Source: a virus. From it: 64,000 bases of DNA. Each line of letters begins with the position of its first letter. Within the stretch, counting starts at the first letter, position 1. The stretch spans positions 26,103-90,102 of the IMG/VR virus record IMGVR_UViG_3300036716_000695, one strand, 5' to 3'. The notes beneath the pieces are model-generated. The model did not search any database and was not told where the DNA came from. It worked only from the letters and a program-made list of their open reading frames with translations. This document shows positions 16,690 to 25,831 of this stretch, piece after piece. The position numbers were made by a program, and so were the translations under genes.

Positions 16690-18695
16690 TAGAATAGTGT
16701 TAATTGATTTGGAGCAACATCAATAATATTATTAATCTCTTGCTCTATAGCTTCAAGATAATATTTTTTATCAATATCATAGTTTTCCCACTTAGGTTCT
16801 AATTGCATATCATTAAATATTGACTGCAACCATTTGCCAGCTTCTAACTGTATCTCTCTTTTATCTTTCTTGTTAACTTTAAGAATCTTTACACCGGATT
16901 TAGATATAAAATATCTATTAATCTTCTGTAATTTTTCTTCATCAAATATACCATTCTTTATTTGTCTAGCAACCTGTTGCCAATCACCTTTTGATTTTCC
17001 ACCAATACAATAATCTAATATGTTTTTATTTGTATCAATATAATCTTCAGGTAACATATCATGAACAAAGTAATGATAGATTGCCTTTGGTATAACAAGT
17101 TTAGATTTATTCTTGTGCAACTGCAGGTTATGAAAATCAAATCTACCCTTAAGTTTTACCGGGGCAAAACTAAACTTATCATTCTCTACTTTAAATAAGT
17201 AATGAGGATTGTCAGTTTTTAGTTTTCTCCAAGTAGATATATCTACATCAACCCACTTATTAATACCAATGTAGTTGTTAACATCACCAATAACCATCTT
17301 CTGATATTCATCATGCTCTAAATTAAGATTGGTTTTCTTTTCCCATTCTTCACATATAAGCATGTACTCATCATAAAATGCCTTTGGTATTATAGTTTCT
17401 ACACCATCTGTGTTTTGTAATAAAGCAATAGCACCCGGTATACGCTCCATAATTTGCTCATAAAGCATCATTAGGGATAGTTGACCATTGATTGTTATTC
17501 TCATACATAACTCAGGATCATAAAAGAAGCTATTTTCATCATTGCTAAGACCAAAAGTAGAATTAAGTATAATCTTATATACATAGTTCATTGGATTGCT
17601 CTTAGGAATCTTCTTACGCTCTTCAAAGAACCACTCATATTGATTACAGAATTCTTCTTTAGGGAAATGACCCGGAGACCACTTGTTTTTAATAGCCAGA
17701 TTAGGATAAAAAGATGTTACATCAGAAGACATAATCATCATGTCATCATCCGGTTCATAAACACCTTTCTTTATAGCACCATGAACACCACCTAAACCAA
17801 AGTGTGTATTGACACCCTTATAGTTTATGTTGTATTTAAAACTACCCTTAAGACTACCTGCGTTAACTTCTAATGAAGCAAACCTATCAAACAATACCTT
17901 AAACTCTTGAGATGAGAAAGAAATGTATGGTAATATAATATCCTTAATCTTAATTGTATCCCTATAAGTTCTCATCTGTTTGAGATCTCTTTTAGGAATA
18001 TTTAAGTTTCTAGATAAATAATATCCAAATATCTCTTTACTAATCCTAGGCTCTGAGGCACTAAACATGTTAATATTGTATGTACTTGTCAATTCTTTTC
18101 TTAAAGCTACTTGAGATCTTGATCTGTTATAGATTTCTTTTGTAGACTTAACATCATTAATGCAGTATTCAAGTATAGTGTCTAGATCTTTTTGAGTTCT
18201 GATTTCAGTTTCATGATGAATAGGCATATCTAATATATTCTGCCAATCCATACTATACTGAATCCATTTAAGACTAGAACGTTTAGCCGGGTTATCCCAA
18301 TGGTGCATTTTAAATAAATCTATTTGACCTATTCTCATCTTCCATTGTGGATAATCACTAAACTCTTTATTGTTTGATTTCTGTATACATCTCTGTGCAT
18401 ACTTATAAATAATATTAGCAACTAGATGACCATCAAGACCTAAACCTTCTTCATCTTTCCATTTACTAACATTATCTAATATATAGTGAGTTACTTGCGC
18501 ATCAAATGCTAATCCATTATAGGATATATGCCACTCTTTGTTTGTGATGTTGTCTTCTAGAAAGTTTATAAATTCTGTCTGATCATTTCTTAACCGTGAT
18601 ATTACAAATATCTTAGTCTCTGTAGTTTTATAATTTTCAAAAACACCAGTAAAACAATCATAAAGTGTTTCATAATCCATTACCCAATGTTTCAT
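16689..18695 (-). CDS. Family B DNA polymerase with 3'-5' exonuclease
   Basis: 668 aa, compact. Exonuclease motifs: MDYETL at the N-terminus (Exo I), SYNGLAFD (Exo II, about residue 58), and YCINDVKSTKEIY (Exo III). Polymerase motifs: DVTSFYPNLAI (motif A, DxxSLYP), KIILNSTFGLSND (motif B, KxxxNSxYG) and LLQNTDGVET (motif C). Motif C keeps the essential second Asp, but the first Asp of DTDS is Asn and Ser is Gly. No TPR or protein-priming insertion can be recognised by eye. It is the phage replicase. Start overlaps the 48-aa HTH gene by ATGA. Confidence 0.92.
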   Translation of the reverse strand: MKHWVMDYETLYDCFTGVFENYKTTETKIFVISRLRNDQTEFINFLEDNITNKEWHISYNGLAFDAQVTHYILDNVSKWKDEEGLGLDGHLVANIIYKYAQRCIQKSNNKEFSDYPQWKMRIGQIDLFKMHHWDNPAKRSSLKWIQYSMDWQNILDMPIHHETEIRTQKDLDTILEYCINDVKSTKEIYNRSRSQVALRKELTSTYNINMFSASEPRISKEIFGYYLSRNLNIPKRDLKQMRTYRDTIKIKDIILPYISFSSQEFKVLFDRFASLEVNAGSLKGSFKYNINYKGVNTHFGLGGVHGAIKKGVYEPDDDMMIMSSDVTSFYPNLAIKNKWSPGHFPKEEFCNQYEWFFEERKKIPKSNPMNYVYKIILNSTFGLSNDENSFFYDPELCMRITINGQLSLMMLYEQIMERIPGAIALLQNTDGVETIIPKAFYDEYMLICEEWEKKTNLNLEHDEYQKMVIGDVNNYIGINKWVDVDISTWRKLKTDNPHYLFKVENDKFSFAPVKLKGRFDFHNLQLHKNKSKLVIPKAIYHYFVHDMLPEDYIDTNKNILDYCIGGKSKGDWQQVARQIKNGIFDEEKLQKINRYFISKSGVKILKVNKKDKREIQLEAGKWLQSIFNDMQLEPKWENYDIDKKYYLEAIEQEINNIIDVAPNQLTLF

Positions 18696-18838
18696 TCTTT
18701 TTCTTCTTTAAGTTTATCTTTAAATGTATGTAGAGTTCTTTCATTAATACCTAAAGCTTTAGCTGCACTTCTTACAGTTTTATGCTTTTTTAGAGCTAGA
18801 GTCATTAATCTCTCTTTCATTTGTAACAGTGTTTCCAT
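18692..18838 (-). CDS. Fis-type helix-turn-helix mini-protein (48 aa)
   Basis: The frame METLLQMKERLMTLALKKH then KTVRSAAKALGINERTLHTF forms a typical Fis/HTH_8 helix-turn-helix: a long helix, then SAAKALGI-NERTLHTFK as the recognition unit. It is essentially the bare DNA-binding domain. Its stop overlaps the polymerase start (ATGA), and it overlaps the 3' end of the 110-aa gene by 59 bases in another frame. Probably a small nucleoid or transcription factor acting near the replisome operon. Coding is supported by coupling and a coherent domain. Confidence 0.7.
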   Translation of the reverse strand: METLLQMKERLMTLALKKHKTVRSAAKALGINERTLHTFKDKLKEEKE

Positions 18839-19112
18839 CTTTATAATTTTTAAGTGCTACTACTTTAGCTTCTAATATTAAATCCATAATACTATCATAG
18901 ATGCTTTCTACTGCTTCAGGAGATCCCTCACGCTCTAACTTTTTATCAATCTCTCTTTCATATAAGTCAACAGTCTTGATTACTTGTTTAATCTTCTGTT
19001 TAACTTGTTGTGTATGTATATACTGTAACCCATGTGCAAGTTCACCTATGCACTTAGTCATAGCAAATAGGATGTTTACATCCATTATTTCTTCATCTGT
19101 TAATTTAGCCAT
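18780..19112 (-). CDS. Hypothetical helical protein (110 aa)
   Basis: All-helical, charged protein (KLTDEEIMDVNILFAMTKC, YEREIDKKLEREG) with no recognised domain. Its last 20 codons overlap the Fis-like gene in a different frame and encode a polar, probably disordered tail (GNTVTNEREINDSSSKKA). First gene of the polymerase operon after the terminator at 19129. Confidence 0.65.
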   Translation of the reverse strand: MAKLTDEEIMDVNILFAMTKCIGELAHGLQYIHTQQVKQKIKQVIKTVDLYEREIDKKLEREGSPEAVESIYDSIMDLILEAKVVALKNYKDGNTVTNEREINDSSSKKA

Positions 19113-19128
19113 ATAAATATATTAGAGC

Positions 19129-19153
19129 AAAAAAAAGCCCAAATTAATGGGCT
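19129..19153 (-). terminator. Intrinsic terminator (minus strand)
   Basis: On the minus strand AGCCCA / TGGGCT pair around a 6-nt loop, followed by eight T. It ends the transcript of 19187-19603 before the polymerase operon. Confidence 0.88.
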
Positions 19154-19186
19154 CCTTTACATTATTTAATAAATAGAATAGGCTAC

Positions 19187-19603
19187 TTATTGACCAGGCA
19201 TGATAATTTTAGAAACTTTTGTTTCTTCAATATCTACAAAAAATTGTTTGTAATCATAAGAAGATGCATTGATTGCAAATATATTAATAAAGTCTTCAAT
19301 GTCTTTTTTATCTGATAAATAAAATTCAGAAAAAGTATCCACTAATCTTCTTTCTTCTTTATGTGTTTTACCTGTTTGCTTATTAGGTGTCTTAAGTCTC
19401 ATAGGTTGACCATCATCATCTAACTTAGGAACCATATGATAGGATTGTTTCATCACTTTACTGATGACTGCTAAAATGCCTGACGTAGGGTCAAACATAG
19501 CTTCTGTATAAGGTGAGTCATTACTGACTGGAATCATTGTAAATGATTTAGCATTTCTAAAACTAGAACTTACTAACATCATATTTTGTCCAATTTTTGA
19601 CAT
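19187..19603 (-). CDS. Hypothetical protein (138 aa)
   Basis: Soluble protein starting MSKIGQNMMLVSSSFRNAKS, with a charged loop (KTPNKQTGKTHKEERR) and a C-terminal alpha/beta part ending IIMPGQ. No family recognised. Last gene of the recombination/AAA+ operon, ending at a strong terminator; its leader contains a T/A-rich run. Co-occurrence with a RecE-like nuclease suggests a DNA-metabolism accessory role (inference). Confidence 0.65.
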   Translation of the reverse strand: MSKIGQNMMLVSSSFRNAKSFTMIPVSNDSPYTEAMFDPTSGILAVISKVMKQSYHMVPKLDDDGQPMRLKTPNKQTGKTHKEERRLVDTFSEFYLSDKKDIEDFINIFAINASSYDYKQFFVDIEETKVSKIIMPGQ

Positions 19604-19615
19604 ATTGATTTTTTT

Positions 19616-20212
19616 TTATTTAGGCAAATATACATTACATTCTTTTAATAAAGAAAGAAATGCACCATTTTTATTAATAACTGTTTCTTTTATCAAGTCT
19701 GGCGGGCTGCATAATTCAAACACATCTTCTAAAAGTTCTACTTCAACATCTAGCTCATCAGCATAAAATTCATGAAATCCTTCTGGTGATAAAAATGCTT
19801 CAACAAAGTCTGAAGATTTAGAATCACTAAAGAAATCTATAATTATTACCTTAGAGTTTAAACTAAATTGAGAATATTTTCCTTTTAGAAATTTGTTAAA
19901 GTCACTTTTATAGCCTGAGAAATCAAAAACAAATAAATGTTTATTATCTCCCAGGTCTATATACTCATCAAATTTAGGATGGTTTCTTATGTATCTTTTA
20001 CAGAACTTATCAAATGAATCACACATTTTAACTTTGTATTCACAAAGAAATTTGTAATCATCAAAAGAGTGCACATTATCCATAGCTATATAAGTTTGCT
20101 TTGGAACGTATGCCAATCCTTTCTTTAAATCCAATAAAGGATAAAGAAAGACCCTACTCTTCTGAAAATAATCTGTATACACAATACCCATACTATAATC
20201 TAACTTTTTCAA
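19616..20212 (-). CDS. Hypothetical protein (198 aa)
   Basis: Mixed alpha/beta protein rich in Phe, Tyr and Asp (SKVIIIDFFSDSKSSDFVEA), with an acidic stretch ADELDVEVELLEDVFELC. It overlaps the nuclease gene upstream by 20 bases. No catalytic motif can be named with confidence. It is in the same operon as the RecE-like nuclease. Confidence 0.65.
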   Translation of the reverse strand: MKKLDYSMGIVYTDYFQKSRVFLYPLLDLKKGLAYVPKQTYIAMDNVHSFDDYKFLCEYKVKMCDSFDKFCKRYIRNHPKFDEYIDLGDNKHLFVFDFSGYKSDFNKFLKGKYSQFSLNSKVIIIDFFSDSKSSDFVEAFLSPEGFHEFYADELDVEVELLEDVFELCSPPDLIKETVINKNGAFLSLLKECNVYLPK

Positions 20213-21191
20213 TTAAGAAATTATAAGGTAAGCTATAATTTCTTTCATTATAATGGTATTCTGCAGCCTTAATTACATTACTAAAAGCTTGCGCCCATTT
20301 ATTAAGTGTAGCATCTGTAACTTCAAAAGTATAAACTTGGTTATATTTATCTATAACAACAAACTTAAACTCAATCTTATACTCATCTACATTATCAATT
20401 GATTTACTTATATCTTCATAAACAAGTTTACAATAAATAGCAGCTTGAAGCCAGTAGTTATAAAACTCTACTGTATCATTAAAGTCAGCTATTGTTTTAC
20501 CTGTAGTTTTAAGATCACATATAGTTATAAGCTTCTCATCATGATTAACTTTATAGTAATCTATGTAACCATGCAAACCAAAAGGCATTTTAGATAATGT
20601 ACAACTCAGATATTTTTCTGCATGAGTTTCTATTGGGTCTAAATCAAAGTCTGTTGAAACTTCTTCAAATATTGCCATAACATCACTGTTACTTTTAATA
20701 AACTCTGCCTGCTCTGTACACTTTAATAAAGTATCTTGATCTACAACATCAACGTTTTTGTTAGATAAGAATTCCCAATAAGGTTCAAACTCATCTTTTA
20801 TAATCTTAACAATACGTTGCTCATCTGTTTTTAGAGACTGATACAAATTCATTTCTTTGAGTGAATCCAATACTATTTCAGATGGGACATCAAATAACTT
20901 TTCTGCATCAGTATATAAAGACATGTTCTTTAAAACCTTTCTAACACTATCTGATGGTGCTTTACCAGGTACAATACTAAACTTGTTCTCAACGTTTTCA
21001 GGTTCAAACACCAAACAATGTACAAGCTTGCCTTCTACTAAATGTTTATCTGTTCTAACCTCACGGTCATTTAAAATATAGTCCTTATAAAATAAGGATG
21101 GTGAAAATAAAAGTTTATTTAAAGAAGAGTAGCTAAACTTAAATTTATCATTTGAGTAAAACTGCTCTTCTTTTTCAATGTTTCTATTCAT
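20193..21191 (-). CDS. PD-(D/E)XK exonuclease, RecE/PDDEXK_1-like
   Basis: 332 aa. SYSSLNKLLFSPSLFYKDYI and EGKLVHCLVFEP at the N-terminus match the entry motifs of RecE/exodeoxyribonuclease VIII-type nucleases. The catalytic core is GLHGYIDYYKV (Asp) and ITICDLKTTGK (D-x-K), followed by YNYWLQAAIYC, the QxxxY motif. It would resect dsDNA ends to feed the Sak4-like annealase/recombinase and SSB encoded upstream in the same direction. The start overlaps the preceding gene by 8 bases. Confidence 0.85.
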   Translation of the reverse strand: MNRNIEKEEQFYSNDKFKFSYSSLNKLLFSPSLFYKDYILNDREVRTDKHLVEGKLVHCLVFEPENVENKFSIVPGKAPSDSVRKVLKNMSLYTDAEKLFDVPSEIVLDSLKEMNLYQSLKTDEQRIVKIIKDEFEPYWEFLSNKNVDVVDQDTLLKCTEQAEFIKSNSDVMAIFEEVSTDFDLDPIETHAEKYLSCTLSKMPFGLHGYIDYYKVNHDEKLITICDLKTTGKTIADFNDTVEFYNYWLQAAIYCKLVYEDISKSIDNVDEYKIEFKFVVIDKYNQVYTFEVTDATLNKWAQAFSNVIKAAEYHYNERNYSLPYNFLIEKVRL

Positions 21192-22350
21192 TAATTGAGT
21201 TATTATATTTTTCCTTTAATACAAGATGTTCTAAATCAACTTTAAATACTTCAGCTCCTGGTCCTACCATTGCATTTAAGCATTTATTGAGAAATAAAGA
21301 TCTGGTATTGTCAACAGCAAATTTAGTTAATTTTCTATCTTCTGTCAAAGCCATGATGTATCTATTATAAGAATAAACATTATTAGTATCATGACCACCT
21401 TCATATGATTTTAACCGTGACCTCATAGCTTTTACATTTACTGTATTCCAATTATTAGTAGCTTTCATCCAATCATAGTGCCACCAATACAAACTAGATA
21501 CTACATTAAATGATTTTTCTATATTAGAATTAGCTAGCATTTCAAGAGCCAATGTTCTATTTTCTATATCATTACTTGTAATCATCTGTTCTATGGTACC
21601 GTATTGATCATCTTCAATAATTGCTAAATCTTCATCAATTATTTCAGTTATTGCAGTATCAAATACAACAGTAGCTACAGAATTAACAACTCTATCATAA
21701 TCTTTAACTTTACCTTTTTCAATCATAACTACTCTAGATCCTAGATTTGCTGCTTCATGAAAAGGTTCTGTAATCTTAAGAAATTGGTCTCTCCATAACT
21801 GAACATTATTACTACTATTATAGTAGTGTTGATTAAAAGCAACAATAGAGTTTTGATCCATTCCAGATAGTTTTTCTCTAAGCTGATTAAGAGCTCCATC
21901 AGTAAACATACCTTTCTCTTTTGCTATAATACAAACTCTAACGAAGTCTCTGTAATCTAAAAATTTATTACTATACCAATTGTATGTGAATAAAGATTCT
22001 AAAAACTTATATGACACTACATGTATGTCTGCCTTATCACTATTCCTAGTAATTTTACAATCAAACCTTTCCTTTAACAAATCAAACTTTTGTCTTGGTA
22101 AGTTTAATTTAGGATATCTATAAATCTTTACATCTTGTAAGCTAATAACAGATGGTTGCTGTTTACCAGTAACTATGTTATGTAACCCAAAATTTGCAAG
22201 ATCATCACCTGATAAATGATAGTTATCACTACTACCAACATACAGTTCATCTGTTAGTTCTATATCAAATGCTCCAGATGTTAGTTCAACGTTTTTGTTG
22301 ACTGTAACATCATCTCTCTTTAAATTAAAATTATATATTTTTTTAGTCAT
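21184..22350 (-). CDS. AAA+/VWA module companion protein B (388 aa)
   Basis: Not recognised by family. Around residues 80-105 it has LPRQKFDLLKERF-DCKITRNSDKADIHVVS. A similar block occurs in the adjacent upstream gene (LPK...RLKAALKEHGITVTNDYELADLIIG), and a second region (TLALEMLANSNIEKSFNVV) also aligns loosely, so the two are probably diverged paralogues. The block recalls the first half of a BRCT fold, but this is only a pattern impression. It overlaps both neighbours by 8 bases, so the order MoxR - companion A - companion B - nuclease is one coupled unit. Confidence 0.6.
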   Translation of the reverse strand: MTKKIYNFNLKRDDVTVNKNVELTSGAFDIELTDELYVGSSDNYHLSGDDLANFGLHNIVTGKQQPSVISLQDVKIYRYPKLNLPRQKFDLLKERFDCKITRNSDKADIHVVSYKFLESLFTYNWYSNKFLDYRDFVRVCIIAKEKGMFTDGALNQLREKLSGMDQNSIVAFNQHYYNSSNNVQLWRDQFLKITEPFHEAANLGSRVVMIEKGKVKDYDRVVNSVATVVFDTAITEIIDEDLAIIEDDQYGTIEQMITSNDIENRTLALEMLANSNIEKSFNVVSSLYWWHYDWMKATNNWNTVNVKAMRSRLKSYEGGHDTNNVYSYNRYIMALTEDRKLTKFAVDNTRSLFLNKCLNAMVGPGAEVFKVDLEHLVLKEKYNNSINE

Positions 22351-23380
22351 TTTTTAAATATTTTTGATATTCTTTTTTTACAGCTACTTTAAAAGTATAA
22401 AGATCCCTGTTATGAATGCTTATTTCTTTTCTTACTATAGGTTCTAAATATCTGAAACTTGTTTTACATAACAATTCTCTCTCTTCTAACCAAAGTATCA
22501 TGTCCTGAGCACTCTTTCTTTCAAAATCAAGAAATCCAGATTCTTTTAACCAATACTGTAGATCTTTATCTCTGTTATCTGCATATGTTATACTACTACA
22601 GTCTTGTGAAAATTGCCATAATAAATGATAATTTTTTTTATAATCTATAGTAGGAACAATTTTAAGAGCTAAGGCCTTATCATCACCATAAGCCTTTAAT
22701 TGCGCTTTTAAATCATTAAACAGACCTTCATCAAGAGTCATTTTAGTAGCAGATGCATGTAACACAGTCTCAGGATCAATAACACTAACATGTGTGGTAT
22801 CAATTATATGAGCCAAGTTTATAGCCATACCAGTAAGCATCCAGGTATCATATAGACTATCATTTATATCTATATCATAATATCTTACATTGTCTGTAAT
22901 CTTAGGTGTAATAATACATTCTAAACCAGAATCTGAGACTTTTTTTAGGACACCTGTTTTTGTTGCATCTCCCATTGTAGTTTCATAATTCCATATCTTA
23001 TTCATCATTATAGTAGACGGGATATTTTCCGCATTCTGTAATGTATGAGTAGAAATATCCTCATGCCCAATTATAAGATCTGCTAATTCATAATCATTTG
23101 TAACAGTTATACCGTGCTCTTTAAGAGCAGCCTTTAATCTATCTTGTGATACATTACACTTAGGTAGTATAAAAGCTTTCTTTTTGGTTCTAAAAGTTTG
23201 GTCATCTTCTGTGGGGACCGTTAATATACTGTGTATTTTTTCATATGTTGTTTGATCTTGAGTACATAATACTTTATTACAGTCTGTATTAGAGAGGACA
23301 CCATAAACGGTGTCACTCTCCAATGCAAAGTAATTTAAAGCATCAGTATCAAAATCTTGATATACTGATTTATTTGCCAT
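22343..23380 (-). CDS. AAA+/VWA module companion protein A (345 aa)
   Basis: Unknown family. It contains AFILPKCNVSQDRLKAALKE followed by HGITVTNDYELADLIIGHE at about residues 68-105, the BRCT-like half-fold shared with the downstream gene. The rest is alpha/beta with a helical C-terminus (SIHNRDLYTFKVAVKKEYQK). It begins one base after the MoxR ATPase stop and runs 8 bases into companion B. The fixed position right behind the ATPase suggests it is an adaptor or substrate of the ATPase (inference). Confidence 0.6.
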   Translation of the reverse strand: MANKSVYQDFDTDALNYFALESDTVYGVLSNTDCNKVLCTQDQTTYEKIHSILTVPTEDDQTFRTKKKAFILPKCNVSQDRLKAALKEHGITVTNDYELADLIIGHEDISTHTLQNAENIPSTIMMNKIWNYETTMGDATKTGVLKKVSDSGLECIITPKITDNVRYYDIDINDSLYDTWMLTGMAINLAHIIDTTHVSVIDPETVLHASATKMTLDEGLFNDLKAQLKAYGDDKALALKIVPTIDYKKNYHLLWQFSQDCSSITYADNRDKDLQYWLKESGFLDFERKSAQDMILWLEERELLCKTSFRYLEPIVRKEISIHNRDLYTFKVAVKKEYQKYLKND

Positions 23381-23381
23381 T

Positions 23382-24650
23382 TTATTTCATTGTCATTTTA
23401 ACAATCTCAGGGATCATCATTAATTTATTGAACTTTTGTTTATTACCACTAAATATTGATCTTACAATCAAATATTTTAAGTCATTAGTAAAATAGTCTT
23501 CAGTACATAGTGTCTTTAGTCTATCTGTATTCTTTTGACTTACGGTATTTTCTTTAGAATACACAACAGCATAATTTGCTAAACGTGTAGCTAATGTAGA
23601 TGCTATATCAGCACGGTAATTATCATCCTTACCAATACAACTTCTAAGTTCACCTAAAATATATTGCTGATTATCATGTGTCAACAAATCTTTTGGTGTT
23701 ACAAGCTTATCAAGTTTATTATTAATGAAGGTTGTGAACATTGATGCAAAAGCATCACCTACACTACCCTCACCAATCATTTGAATCATGCTGAGGTTAT
23801 CTTCAAAATTATCAAAACTTGATATAGCATTAAAGAATGTAGTAATAGATCTTGCATTTGTTTCTTGAGTTACTAACTCAGGATTCAATAACAAAAAGTT
23901 AATACATCTAGAATCTACACCTGCTTCTTCTGCCCATTGAGCCCATACATTAACATCAAACTTAAGATTTGCGGTTACATATCTAGTCTTCTGTGCACTA
24001 TCTACACTGTTAACCATATAATCTCCGTTATCCGGGTTAGCTGTTAATATAATATGCCAATCCTGTGGTAGTGTCCATGAAATATAAGACTGTCTGTCAA
24101 TCAATTCCATACAAGCTTGAATAAAACGTACATCAGCACGGTTCCAGTCATCTAGTAATAAGATACCACCTGATTTTTTATCAGCAATCCACTCTGGTGG
24201 ACAATAAGACATTCTGTTCTTACCAGTCATTTTGTATCCATTTTTTAGATACTCTTGTACAGCAAGTTCATCAACCCATAAACCAACTTTTTTGGTTTTT
24301 GCTTGAGGCATCTTTGCCAGAGATGATGATGCAGCAGCTCTTTGTGCAGCAGTATAAGATATGTCATTTTTATTTTCTGAAACTTTTGTCTCTTTATACA
24401 TTTGGAATTGTCTAACTGGGAAACCTACTAAGTCACCTAGCTCTTCTATCTGTGCTAAGTTTAACTTAACAAAGTTTAAATCATTCTCTTTAGCTAGTTC
24501 AACAATGGTTGACGTTTTACCAATACCTGATTCACCAACAACCTCAACAGATACAGATTGCTTACCTTCTTTTTGTAAGAATCTGTTGTTTGTGATTATG
24601 TGGTTTACAAATCCTTTTAGTTCTGTAGCATTTAAATTTACTTGACCCAT
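23382..24650 (-). CDS. MoxR-type AAA+ ATPase
   Basis: 422 aa. Walker A GESGIGKTS (residues ~39-47), Walker B GGILLLDDWNRAD, and a sensor-1-like TANPDNGDYMVNSVD with an Arg-finger region KTRY give a MoxR/dynein-branch AAA+ protein. MoxR ATPases act as unfoldase/chaperones with von Willebrand factor A proteins; exactly such a partner is encoded next door (24666-25829). The leader AAAAAAGTAAAAATGG is the strong type seen before other abundant products. It probably forms a hexamer that remodels a replication or host complex; the target is unknown. Confidence 0.88.
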   Translation of the reverse strand: MGQVNLNATELKGFVNHIITNNRFLQKEGKQSVSVEVVGESGIGKTSTIVELAKENDLNFVKLNLAQIEELGDLVGFPVRQFQMYKETKVSENKNDISYTAAQRAAASSSLAKMPQAKTKKVGLWVDELAVQEYLKNGYKMTGKNRMSYCPPEWIADKKSGGILLLDDWNRADVRFIQACMELIDRQSYISWTLPQDWHIILTANPDNGDYMVNSVDSAQKTRYVTANLKFDVNVWAQWAEEAGVDSRCINFLLLNPELVTQETNARSITTFFNAISSFDNFEDNLSMIQMIGEGSVGDAFASMFTTFINNKLDKLVTPKDLLTHDNQQYILGELRSCIGKDDNYRADIASTLATRLANYAVVYSKENTVSQKNTDRLKTLCTEDYFTNDLKYLIVRSIFSGNKQKFNKLMMIPEIVKMTMK

Positions 24651-24665
24651 TTTTACTTTTTTAAT

Positions 24666-25829
24666 TTAATTTAGTTTTATCTTTTGTCCTGGTAATTCAT
24701 CATTTATCTCTGATATACTGCTATGTACCCATAGGGTATTTTTTGGACAGTCATCAGGAGAATATGCTTCACCGTCTGTTAAATATATAAGAGCTGTATA
24801 AACTCCTTTCTTTTCATTATAGTGATCAATTACTGGTTGGAAGCTTGTTCCACCACGACCATGTATTTCCCAATCTTTTTTAGGATTGAATTCTTTTACA
24901 CTTTTAAGCTGTGTATCACACTGTGCAACTGTAATCTTATGACCAGTTTTATGCATATGTGCTAACTCAGAGAAGAATTCTTTTAGTTCTTCTGTATTTA
25001 CAGATCCTGATGTATCAACACCAACAAGTATGTGATTCTTAAACTTTATCTTTAAACCTGGATTCTCAGAATAACGTTTATTATACTTACGTCTCATTTT
25101 TCTAGTGTAAACTATACTTGAATTACCAACAAACCTTCTTAAGTAAGCTTTCCAATTAAACTTTGCAGGTTCAACATGCATTAACTTGTGAATTAGTTCT
25201 GCTAACTCTCCTGGCACACTACCTTGCTTTTTAAGAGTTTCTTGTGTTGCTTCCTTAAGCTGATGATCAACCTGTTTTTGTACAAGCTTTTTATCTGCTT
25301 CAGATAAATCATCAAATTCATTCCATGTACCATGACAATATTGTGATTCACCATTCATTTCATCCATTAGATTATCTAATGAAGGAGAACTCCCATCTTG
25401 CTGCGCTTGTTCCAAAAGTTTATAATATTCTTTTGTTCCTGCTTTAGTAGGAAGATTTAATTCAGGAAAACTTGAGAGTAATAAACCACCTTCAGGTAAT
25501 TTACTTTCCAGTATGTACTGGTTGATCTCTAAATCAGCAGCTATGTTAAATAACTTATGATTAGAATATAGATCTCTCATTACTAAGTGCCCAAATGCAA
25601 TGTGTAATAGCTCATGCTTTACCAAACCATACCTATGATCTTCACTTAAGTTTAAGTAAAAATCAGGATTGATTGTTAACTGCATGCCAATACCGTGTTT
25701 ACTAACACCTGCTGTAGGTATTTTATCACTGTATTGTTTATTTATACCAATTAAAAAAAGCCCGTAAAAGGGCTCTTCAAATATTAAACTTTTAGTTGTC
25801 CGTGCAACTATATCTTGTATGTTCATCAT
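24666..25829 (-). CDS. DUF2201-type VWA protein with metallopeptidase domain
   Basis: 387 aa, two domains. The N-terminal metallopeptidase-like part has VKHELLHIAFGHL (His72, Glu73, His76 and a further His81) and AADLEINQYI downstream. The C-terminal VWA part has the MIDAS set VDTSGSVN, GGTSFQP and YLTDGE. This N-peptidase/C-VWA arrangement is the DUF2201 family, usually paired with MoxR AAA+ ATPases, as here. It may be an active zinc protease or a metal-inserting or remodelling cofactor. All zinc ligands and MIDAS residues appear intact. Confidence 0.88.
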   Translation of the reverse strand: MMNIQDIVARTTKSLIFEEPFYGLFLIGINKQYSDKIPTAGVSKHGIGMQLTINPDFYLNLSEDHRYGLVKHELLHIAFGHLVMRDLYSNHKLFNIAADLEINQYILESKLPEGGLLLSSFPELNLPTKAGTKEYYKLLEQAQQDGSSPSLDNLMDEMNGESQYCHGTWNEFDDLSEADKKLVQKQVDHQLKEATQETLKKQGSVPGELAELIHKLMHVEPAKFNWKAYLRRFVGNSSIVYTRKMRRKYNKRYSENPGLKIKFKNHILVGVDTSGSVNTEELKEFFSELAHMHKTGHKITVAQCDTQLKSVKEFNPKKDWEIHGRGGTSFQPVIDHYNEKKGVYTALIYLTDGEAYSPDDCPKNTLWVHSSISEINDELPGQKIKLN

Positions 25830-25831
25830 AT

